A DNA stretch of 64,000 nt, from positions 1-64,000 of the forward strand of contig JALOKU010000002.1 of the NCBI GenBank assembly GCA_025456345.1. Direction: 5' to 3'. The notes beneath the pieces are model-generated. The model was not told the origin of the DNA, ran no database searches, and saw only the letters and a list, made by a program, of their open reading frames with translations. This document shows positions 1-6,147 of the stretch, in pieces. The position numbers and the translations under genes were made by a program. This stretch comes from Vicinamibacterales bacterium. Its GTDB lineage: Bacteria; Acidobacteriota; Vicinamibacteria; Vicinamibacterales; JAKQTR01. How positions within the stretch are numbered: the stretch's first letter is position 1; each line of letters begins with the position of its first letter.

Positions 1-94
1 ACAGCTTGCTCTTGTTGAGGTAGTACCCCTTGGCACGGGACAGGAGCCGCTTGCGCTTGGCTCGCCGTACGGTGCCACGCTTCACTCTCGGCAT
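1..94 (-). CDS. rplT: 50S ribosomal protein L20, N-terminal part (cut by window edge)
   Basis: Reading leftward from ATG at 94, the peptide begins MPRVKRGTVRRAKRKRLL and continues ...SRAKGYYLNKSKL, the very basic N-terminus typical of L20, which binds 23S rRNA early in large-subunit assembly. Only about 31 residues lie inside the window. It is the last gene of the thrS-infC-rpmI-rplT run, whose order is conserved across bacteria and supports the call. The first half of the L20 N-terminal helix is basic and arginine/lysine rich as expected. Confidence 0.9.
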   Translation of the reverse strand, partial: MPRVKRGTVRRAKRKRLLSRAKGYYLNKSKL

Positions 95-250
95 GTTCGA
101 TACTCCACGGCCACTCGACGTACAGTGGGGGCGCCTCTGCGCCCGTTGCGGCGGCGGATCCGATCACCGGGGGGTGGCATCCCCGGGTCCCAGGCCTCCG
201 CGCCATGTGGGATGGGGAGAAGTGACAGGAGCCGACTTGCGGTTCCCTCG

Positions 251-278
251 TCCCTAGCCCCTAGCCCCTAGCCCCTAC
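251..278. repeat. Heptamer tandem repeat at rpmI 3' end
   Basis: Four units of 7 bp (TCCCTAG, CCCCTAG, CCCCTAG, CCCCTAC). The last unit contains the complement of the rpmI TAG stop (275-277), so in gene orientation the array reads TAGGGGC repeated, beginning at the stop codon. CTAG is its own complement, so the array carries TAG on both strands. The rest of the rpmI-rplT gap (95-250) shows no further feature. Confidence 0.9.
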
Positions 279-472
279 TTATAGGGCAGCATCCGCGCGA
301 GCGTGGCCGCGTCGGCCGGCGAAGCGACGCTCGCCTTGCCGAGCTGGCGCTTGCGCTTGGTCGTCTTGCTCGACGCGAGGTGACGCTTGAACGCGGAATT
401 CCTGACGAACTTCCCCGACGCCGTCTTCTTGAACCGCTTGGCGGCGCCGCGATGGGTCTTCAACTTGGGCAT
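275..472 (-). CDS. rpmI: 50S ribosomal protein L35
   Basis: 65 residues, the usual L35 length. It starts [20 protein letters not shown], the family signature, and is very rich in Lys and Arg. It is a small structural protein of the large ribosomal subunit. It lies 41 bp after infC and 180 bp before rplT. Its TAG stop is part of a 7-bp tandem repeat that fills the start of the following gap. Confidence 0.97.
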   Translation of the reverse strand: MPKLKTHRGAAKRFKKTASGKFVRNSAFKRHLASSKTTKRKRQLGKASVASPADAATLARMLPYK

Positions 473-513
473 GACCTGATCTCACTCCTGTCGCTGCAGT
501 CTTCTCGGCCGGC

Positions 514-1223
514 CTACGCGCCCGGCTCTTCGTTCCCGTCTTCGCCGGCGTCCTCGGAGGGCTCGTCCCCGGTCGCGTCGTTCTCGTCGAACGGCTCGAG
601 CTCGTCGAGCGGTTCGAGTTCCTCGGCCGGTCCGGCGTCGTCGGCGGTGGGGCTGGCGGCCCCGCCCGCCGCCGGCGCGGGCTTCGGCGCGGCCTTGGGA
701 GGCTTCCAGCCCGGTTTCCGCGCCAGGATGACGTGCATCGTGTTGCCTTCCTTGCGCGGGACGTTCTCGGCAACCGCCTCGTCCACCAACTCGTCGAGGA
801 GCCGCTCGAGGATGCGCCGCCCGATCTCGGGGTGGGCCTGCTCGCGGCCGCGGAAGAAGATGGTGGCCTTCACCTTGTCTCCGTCCGCGAGGAAGCGCCG
901 GATGTGCTTCTTCTTGAACAGGTAGTCGTGCTCGTCCACCTTCGGGCGGAACTTGATCTCCTTGACCTCGGTGACCTTCTGGTGCTTCCGGGCCTCGCGC
1001 TGGCGCTTCTGCTCCTGGTACTGGGGCAGACGGGAGGCGTCGCCGTCGCCGCGACCTCGACCAGGTCCAGGTTCTTGGTCTTCGCGAGCGCCAGCGCCTG
1101 CTGGGGCGGCATGATGCCCAACTGCTCGCCGGTGTCGTCGATCACGCGGATCTCGCGCACGCGGATGCGCTCGTTGACGCGTGTGCGCTCTTCACGACGT
1201 GGGCCGAAGCGATCGAATGCGAT
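514..1223 (-). CDS. infC: Translation initiation factor IF-3, frameshifted in this sequence
   Basis: IF-3 binds the 30S subunit and checks start-codon pairing. The upstream frame (1223 to about 1030) gives [16 protein letters not shown]... up to PPVC. The downstream frame (about 1023 to 514) gives [16 protein letters not shown] followed by the IF-3 C-domain ([29 protein letters not shown]). The highly conserved RxxDxGKY segment that should join them is absent and the frame changes. A missing block of about 22 bp would explain both facts. The proposed start is ATC at 1221-1223, behind a perfect AGGAGG five bases upstream; no ATG or GTG fits the family N-terminus as well. After the C-domain there is an extra tail of about 55 residues rich in Ala, Pro, Glu and Asp. 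As infC is essential, a sequencing or assembly error is at least as likely as a real mutation. Confidence 0.85.
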
Positions 1224-1234
1224 AGCAGCCTCCT
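1221..1234 (-). promoter_or_regulatory. infC ribosome binding site with ATC start codon
   Basis: In gene orientation the sequence is TAGGAGGCTGCTATC: the thrS stop TAG overlaps the AGGAGG Shine-Dalgarno, followed by a 5-base spacer and ATC. The codons after ATC lead in frame into the conserved RVNERIR motif of IF-3. A non-AUG infC start (AUU in Escherichia coli) is known to allow IF-3 to repress its own translation, so the same control is likely here. Confidence 0.75.
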
Positions 1235-3161
1235 ACTGTTCCCGGGACTCGCGTCCCTTGCGCCGAACCTCGTCGAGGGCGGTCTCGATGAATGCGTCCA
1301 CCGTGCCGGGCCCCAGGTCTCCGGCCGCCCGGCTGCGCACTGAGATGGTCCCGTCGGCCATCTCGCGGTCGCCGACGACCAGCATGTACGGGACCTTCTG
1401 CAGCTGGGCTTCGCGGATCTTATACCCGATCTTCTCCTGCCGGTCGTCCAGTTCGGCCCGCAGCCCGGCCGCCGCCAGGCGGTCGCGCACGGCGGCGGCG
1501 TAGGGGGCGTGGCGGTCGGCGATCGGCAGCACAGACGCCTGCACGGGCGCGATCCACAGGGGAAACGCGCCGGCGTAGTTCTCCAGCAGCAGCGCCATGA
1601 AGCGCTCGAAGCTGCCGAAAATCGCGCGGTGAATCACCACCGGCTGGTGCTCGGCGTTGTCCGCGCCCACGTACCGGAGATTGAACCGCTGCGGCAGCTG
1701 GTAGTCGAGCTGGATGGTGGCGCACTGCCACTTGCGGGCGAGCGCGTCCATCACGTCGACATCGATCTTCGGCCCGTAGAAGGCGCCGCCGCCTTCGTCG
1801 ACCGTGTAGGCCAGCCCTACGGCATCAAGCGCCCGCCGCAACTCGGCCTCGGCATGTTCCCAGGTGGCGACCTCGCCGAGGAACTCCGCGGGCCGCGTTG
1901 AGAGCTTCATCGACACGTCGAGGCCGAAGTCGTCGTAGACCCGCTGCACGAGGCGCAGCAGGCGCTCGACTTCGTCGCCAATCTGCGATTCCATCACGAA
2001 GACGTGGGCGTCGTCCTGGGAGAACTGCCGGACCCTGGTCAGGCCGGACAGCACGCCGGACGCCTCGTTCCGGTGCAGCGCCGTCTGCTCGTGGTAGCGC
2101 AGCGGGAGATCGCGATAACTGCGGCCCTCGCTCGCGAACACCAGCATGTGGCCCGGGCAGTTCATCGCCTTCACGCCCATCTGCTCGCCCTCGGCCTCGA
2201 CGAGGAACATGTTCTGGCGGTAGTGCTGCCAGTGTCCCGAGGTCTCCCAGAGCGCCTTGTTGAAGATGAGCGGCGTTTTCAGCTCGACGTAACCGGCCGG
2301 GAACAGCACCTGCCGCATGTAGTCGGCGAGCAGGTTGTAGACGGTGGTACCCTTCGCGAGCCAGAAGGCCGCGCCTGGCGCCCACGGGTGGAACGTGAAC
2401 AGGCCGAGCTCCCGCCCGAGGCGCCGGTGATCGCGTTTCTTCGCTTCCTCGAGGCGCTGCAGATGCGCCTTCAGCTCGGTCTCGCTGAAGAACGCGGTGC
2501 CATAGACGCGCTGCATCGGCTGGTTCTGCGCGTCGCCTTTCCAGTAGGCGTTGGAGGTCGTGAGCAGCTTGAAGGCCTTCACGCGCCCGGTCGACGGCAG
2601 GTGCGGGCCGGTGCAGAAATCCATGAAGACGTCGTCGATCGTGTAGCACGAGACGACGTCGCCGCCCTTCTCGTCGATGAGCTGCACCTTGAGCGGCTCA
2701 CCGCGCGAGGCGAAGTAGGCCTTCGCCTCGGCTTTCGAGATCATGCGGCGCTCGTAGCGGAGATCCCGGGAGGCGAACTCCCGCATCTTCTTCTCGATCG
2801 CCTCGAGATCCTCCGGCACAAACGGCCGCTCCACCACGAAGTCGTAGAAGTAACCATCGTCGGTGGCCGGGCCGATCCCGCACTGCGAGCCGGGGAACAG
2901 GTTCACCACGGCCGCCGCCATCAGGTGGGCGGTCGAGTGCCGGTACAGGTCCAGGGCTTCAGGGCTGTCCGGCGTCACGATGCGCACCGCGGCGTCGGCG
3001 GCGAGCGCGTGCGACAGGTCCACGAGTCGGCCGTCGACGAGGCCGGCCAGGGCAGACTTCGCCAGACGCGGCGAAATCGCGGCCGCGACCTCGGCGATCC
3101 GAGTCCCCTGTTCAACCTCCCTGACCGAGCCGTCGGGAAGCGTAATCCTGATTTGACCCAT
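1233..3161 (-). CDS. thrS: Threonine--tRNA ligase
   Basis: 642 residues, full length for bacterial ThrRS. It attaches threonine to tRNA-Thr using ATP. N-terminal TGS domain (about 1-60), then the editing domain, then the class II catalytic core. Visible class II motifs include MNCPGHM, RNEASGVLSGLTRVRQFSQD (motif 2 region) and HRAIFGSFERFMALL (motif 3), then a C-terminal anticodon-binding domain. It is first in the thrS-infC-rpmI-rplT operon; its stop overlaps the infC Shine-Dalgarno. The ATG at 3161 has no strong Shine-Dalgarno, but the MGQIRITLPDGS start matches the beginning of the TGS domain. Confidence 0.97.
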   Translation of the reverse strand: MGQIRITLPDGSVREVEQGTRIAEVAAAISPRLAKSALAGLVDGRLVDLSHALAADAAVRIVTPDSPEALDLYRHSTAHLMAAAVVNLFPGSQCGIGPATDDGYFYDFVVERPFVPEDLEAIEKKMREFASRDLRYERRMISKAEAKAYFASRGEPLKVQLIDEKGGDVVSCYTIDDVFMDFCTGPHLPSTGRVKAFKLLTTSNAYWKGDAQNQPMQRVYGTAFFSETELKAHLQRLEEAKKRDHRRLGRELGLFTFHPWAPGAAFWLAKGTTVYNLLADYMRQVLFPAGYVELKTPLIFNKALWETSGHWQHYRQNMFLVEAEGEQMGVKAMNCPGHMLVFASEGRSYRDLPLRYHEQTALHRNEASGVLSGLTRVRQFSQDDAHVFVMESQIGDEVERLLRLVQRVYDDFGLDVSMKLSTRPAEFLGEVATWEHAEAELRRALDAVGLAYTVDEGGGAFYGPKIDVDVMDALARKWQCATIQLDYQLPQRFNLRYVGADNAEHQPVVIHRAIFGSFERFMALLLENYAGAFPLWIAPVQASVLPIADRHAPYAAAVRDRLAAAGLRAELDDRQEKIGYKIREAQLQKVPYMLVVGDREMADGTISVRSRAAGDLGPGTVDAFIETALDEVRRKGRESREQ

Positions 3162-3234
3162 GGCACACGGCAGGTTCAGTTCCGGCGGGCACTGACTCCC
3201 ACCCCAACCGACCTGCCTTCGGGTATCGGGGAAG

Positions 3235-3282
3235 TGGTAGGCACGAGCGGACTCGAACCGCTGACCTCCTGCGTGTCAAGGA
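3235..3282 (-). pseudogene. 3' half of a tRNA-Val(GAC), 5' half missing
   Basis: In minus orientation there is an anticodon loop TTGACAC (anticodon GAC, Val), then GCAGG, a variable region AGGTC, a perfect T arm (AGCGG, loop TTCGAGT, CCGCT), acceptor strand CGTGCCT, discriminator A and CCA. The matching 5' parts are absent: no CCTGC strand pairs with GCAGG, there is no D arm, and no AGGCACG acceptor strand occurs upstream. In their place stands a strong hairpin (3286-3321). It is therefore a tRNA fragment and not a working gene as it reads here. It could be an integration-site remnant or a local assembly error. Confidence 0.6.
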
Positions 3283-3285
3283 CGC

Positions 3286-3321
3286 GGTCTCGCCTCGGGA
3301 GGGAGCCCCCGGGGCGAGACC
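3286..3321. other. 14-bp hairpin abutting the tRNA-Val fragment
   Basis: Arms GGTCTCGCCTCGGG and CCCGGGGCGAGACC pair over 14 positions with one T-G wobble, around an 8-base loop. It ends four bases from the tRNA-like sequence, exactly where the tRNA 5' half should be. Confidence 0.7.
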
Positions 3322-3332
3322 CGGATGAGTGT

Positions 3333-3350
3333 CCTGCCTCGACAGGCAGG
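3333..3350 (-). terminator. Hairpin just after hup stop
   Basis: CCTGCCT and AGGCAGG pair (7 bp) around a CGAC loop, two bases beyond the hup TAG. No T run follows, so it may be a 3'-end stabilising hairpin or a weak terminator. Confidence 0.5.
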
Positions 3351-3352
3351 GC

Positions 3353-3625
3353 CTACTTGACGAGGTCCTTGAGACCCTTGCCGGCGGTGAAGCGGGGCAC
3401 GCGGCGCTTCGCGATCTTGATCGGTGCGCCCGTGCGCGGGTTCCGCGCGACCCGCGCCTTGCGGATCGACGTCTTGAACGTGCCGAAGCCCACGATCGCG
3501 AACGTGTCGCCCTTCTTCAGCGTCTTGCCGATGAAGTCGACCGTGGAATCGATCATCTTGCCCGCGGTGGCCTTGGTCACCCCGGTGTCCTTCACAATCC
3601 TGGCAATGAGATCCTGCTTGTTCAT
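3353..3625 (-). CDS. hup: DNA-binding protein HU
   Basis: 90 residues, the standard HU length. HU is a dimeric histone-like protein that bends and compacts DNA. It starts MNKQDLIARIVKDTGVTKA (helical dimer region) and has the GFGTFKTSIRKARVARNPRT segment and a PRFTAGKGLKDLV end, i.e. the beta-arm with its N-P-R-T tip that inserts into the minor groove. A clear GGAGGAGG Shine-Dalgarno precedes the ATG. It is monocistronic: its own promoter lies at 3688-3716 and a hairpin follows the stop. Confidence 0.97.
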   Translation of the reverse strand: MNKQDLIARIVKDTGVTKATAGKMIDSTVDFIGKTLKKGDTFAIVGFGTFKTSIRKARVARNPRTGAPIKIAKRRVPRFTAGKGLKDLVK

Positions 3626-3687
3626 CTACTTCCTCCTCCGGCGTTGCTGCTACGACTGCGGGAAGCGCCCGCATGCGCACCGTGGCG

Positions 3688-3716
3688 TTTATACGCAACG
3701 GTCTGTGCCCTGTCAA
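3688..3716 (-). promoter_or_regulatory. Sigma-70-type promoter of hup
   Basis: In minus orientation TTGACA (3711-3716), a 17-base spacer and TATAAA (3688-3693): a near-consensus housekeeping promoter about 60 bases upstream of the hup start. It fits strong constitutive expression of an abundant nucleoid protein. Confidence 0.8.
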
Positions 3717-3748
3717 GCCGATTCACGCACCTCGCGGTGTCGACAATG

Positions 3749-4915
3749 TCACGACGGGATGCGGCCGGCGAGGCGCTCGACGGCCTTCTCGAGGGTCTGG
3801 TCCCCTGCGGCGGGCGGCGATCCGAACTCGACGTCGGGTTGGGGCACCGGGACGTCCGGCTGCAGGCCCCGCTCGTGGATCGCGGTGCCGGCCGGCGTGA
3901 GGTACCACGCGTGCGACATCCACAGGCCGCCGCCATCTGGCAGCGGGAAGAGGCGTTGGAGCGCGGCCCGGCCCTGCGTGCGCTCGCCAATGGTCTCGGC
4001 CCGCTTGTTGCCGGTGAGGGCCGCGACGAACAGCTCGGCCGCGCCGGCCGTGCCGAAGTCGGTCAGCACCGCCAGCGGCAGCGTGATGCCTCCGTCGCCA
4101 GCCGCCGCGCTCACGGTGCGGCGGGCCTCGCCGCGCGACTCGAGGATGGCCAGGGTGCCGCTTTGCACGAACGGACGGGCCGACTCGATGCCGGCCTCGA
4201 GCGGGCCGCGCGCCGTGCCGCGCAGGTCGAGGACGAGCGAACGGGCGCCCTCACGCTGCAACCGGGTGGCCGCCTGGCGCAGCGCGGCTGGCGTGCTGTC
4301 GGCGAACTCCGCGACGCGGATGTAGCCGATCGCCGGCTGGATCAGCCGGGCCGCCGGCGGCAGCGCGGGCGGCAGCTCGCGCGTCAACGCGACCTCGTGA
4401 GGCTCGGCGGCGTTGCCGCGCAGCACCACGAGCCTCACGGGGGTTCCCGCCGCGCCCCGCAGCAGCCGCATGCCTTCCCACACCGAGAGCTCGCGCGTCG
4501 GCTCGGACCCGATCATGCGGACGAAATCGCCCGGTCGCAGCCCCGCCTTCGCGGCGGGAGAGTTCTCGCGCGCCGCCACGACCCGCAGGTAGTACTGGCG
4601 CGTGAGGTCGAGGCCGACGTCCGCCGGGCCGGCTGCAGCGCCCGACTGGAGCCGCTTCATCTGCTCGGCGGTGAGATAGGCGCTGTCGGCGTCGAGGGCT
4701 TCGGCCAGCCCGTGCATCGCCCCGTGCATCAGTCGATCGACGTCGACCTCCTCCACGTAGCTTCCCGTCGTGAGTCTGAAGACGTCGTCGAAGACCCGCA
4801 GGTGGGCGTAGGTTTCCTGCCCGCCCAAGGTCTTGCCCAGGAGCCCGCCGACCACTGCGAACGCCAGCACGGGTGCCGTAATCAGGATGATGGCGAATCG
4901 CGTACGGGTGGTCAT
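3749..4915 (-). CDS. S41 (C-terminal processing) peptidase homologue, catalytic residues lost
   Basis: 388 residues: an N-terminal membrane anchor or signal (about 7-27), a PDZ domain (about 95-170) and an S41 tail-specific protease domain. The core aligns without gaps to the E. coli Prc active-site region, but the nucleophile Ser position is Gly291 (TAGAAE instead of SASASE), the Asp441 position is Gly302 and the catalytic Lys position is Arg316 (GERTQGR instead of GEPTFGK). It should fold and bind peptides but is not expected to cleave by the Ser-Lys mechanism. It lies 9 bp after the EnvC-like gene, the frequent envC-ctpA neighbourhood, so a regulatory or scaffold role in cell-wall remodelling is likely. 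The family assignment is firm; the loss of activity is inferred. Confidence 0.85.
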   Translation of the reverse strand: MTTRTRFAIILITAPVLAFAVVGGLLGKTLGGQETYAHLRVFDDVFRLTTGSYVEEVDVDRLMHGAMHGLAEALDADSAYLTAEQMKRLQSGAAAGPADVGLDLTRQYYLRVVAARENSPAAKAGLRPGDFVRMIGSEPTRELSVWEGMRLLRGAAGTPVRLVVLRGNAAEPHEVALTRELPPALPPAARLIQPAIGYIRVAEFADSTPAALRQAATRLQREGARSLVLDLRGTARGPLEAGIESARPFVQSGTLAILESRGEARRTVSAAAGDGGITLPLAVLTDFGTAGAAELFVAALTGNKRAETIGERTQGRAALQRLFPLPDGGGLWMSHAWYLTPAGTAIHERGLQPDVPVPQPDVEFGSPPAAGDQTLEKAVERLAGRIPS

Positions 4916-4924
4916 GGATGGGAG

Positions 4925-6142
4925 TTACTTCCGCTTCAGCCATTGTAGTGGATCGACCGGCTTACCGTCGATCCGCAATTCGAAGTACAGGGAGGGCTCG
5001 CCCTCGAGGGATGTGCCCACGCTGCCCAGCCGCTGGCCCTGCGCGACGCGTTCGCCCGAGACCACGTCGATGTCGGCCAGGTAGCCGTAGAGGGAGAACG
5101 CCACCGATCCGTGGTCGATGATGACCAGATTGCCGAAGCCCGTGAAGGCGGTGGCGTAGGCCACCGTGCCGTCGTGCACGGCGGTCACGGGCGTTGACGC
5201 CGCGGCCGCGATCCGGATCCCGTTCGAGACGACCGACGTGTGGAACTTCCGGTTGACCTGCCGCCCGAAGCCGCCGGAGACGGTGCCCGTCACGGGCCAC
5301 TCGATGTCGCCTTTGAACGGGCGCAGCGGCAGCCCGATGACCGCGCCGGCTTCGCGCGGACGCCCGAGCGCGGCGTCGTCGATGGTGCCCTGCAGGCGCT
5401 GCCGCGCGGCTTCCAGTTCGCCCATCAGCTGGGACGCGAGGTCGCGGCGCTCGTCGATCCGGCTGATGAGATCGGCGTGGGCCGTGACGGCCTGCGCCGC
5501 CGCGTCGCGGGCGCGGGCGACCGCCGCCTGGGCGAGGCTGGCCTGGCTGCGGCGGCCTTCGAGCGACGCCTGCGCCTTTCGAAGGTCCGCCAGCGTCCGC
5601 CGGTGTTCGGCGACGCGGCGGCGGTCGAGGCCCTGCAGGCCGGACACGAACCGGTACGCGCGTCCCATGTCGCGCAGGTCGTCAACGCTCATCAGCATCC
5701 GGAGGTAGCCGCCGTTGCCCACCTTGTAGAGCTCGACCATGCGGGCCGCGAGGTCCGGCAACTGCGACTCGGCGGCCTGCTCGAGACCGGCGATCCGCAC
5801 GGCGGTGTCGTCGAGCTCGCGCTCGATGCGCTGGAGGTCGAGCGTGCTCGCGGTGTACTCCTCCGCGCGCAGGTCGCGCTCGACCTCGAGCTTCCGGATC
5901 TCCTCGAGCAGCGTCCTCTCGCGTGAGGCCAGGCTGTCGGCTTCCCGCTGGAGATCCTTGATGCGCGCCGCCGCGCGGGCGGCCATCGCCTCGGCGCTCG
6001 ACGGGTCCTGCGGCCCGCCGCCGGCGGCAAGCGCCGAGGCCAGCAGCAGCGCGCCTGCCACGGCCGCGCCGGCCGCCCACGCCTGGATGCGCCTGGCTGG
6101 GAGGGAGGAGACGCGGCCGGCGGCGAGGCGTGGCCTTCGCAT
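4925..6142 (-). CDS. EnvC-like murein hydrolase activator (degenerate M23/LytM domain)
   Basis: 405 residues from the ATG at 6142, 5 bp after the preceding stop. It has a signal or anchor segment near residues 20-45, a long coiled coil (about 50-265) and a C-terminal LytM fold. The zinc ligands of active M23 peptidases are missing: the HxxxD motif region reads NGIRIAA, and the HxH region reads LYGYL, as in E. coli EnvC (LYGY). Such proteins do not cut peptidoglycan; they activate amidases at the division septum. The call rests on the coiled coil plus the degenerate LytM; the amidase partner is not in the window. Confidence 0.85.
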   Translation of the reverse strand: MRRPRLAAGRVSSLPARRIQAWAAGAAVAGALLLASALAAGGGPQDPSSAEAMAARAAARIKDLQREADSLASRERTLLEEIRKLEVERDLRAEEYTASTLDLQRIERELDDTAVRIAGLEQAAESQLPDLAARMVELYKVGNGGYLRMLMSVDDLRDMGRAYRFVSGLQGLDRRRVAEHRRTLADLRKAQASLEGRRSQASLAQAAVARARDAAAQAVTAHADLISRIDERRDLASQLMGELEAARQRLQGTIDDAALGRPREAGAVIGLPLRPFKGDIEWPVTGTVSGGFGRQVNRKFHTSVVSNGIRIAAAASTPVTAVHDGTVAYATAFTGFGNLVIIDHGSVAFSLYGYLADIDVVSGERVAQGQRLGSVGTSLEGEPSLYFELRIDGKPVDPLQWLKRK

Positions 6143-6147
6143 GGGCG

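Noticed and set aside
3235-3321. A complete tRNA-Val gene, perhaps with an intron
   Set aside because: No D arm and no acceptor 5' strand matching CGTGCCT could be found within 130 bp upstream, so only a 3' half is supported.
2004-4325. A 773-codon plus-strand frame across thrS, hup and the S41 gene
   Set aside because: It runs antisense through three well-supported minus-strand genes and the tRNA fragment, with no recognisable motif.
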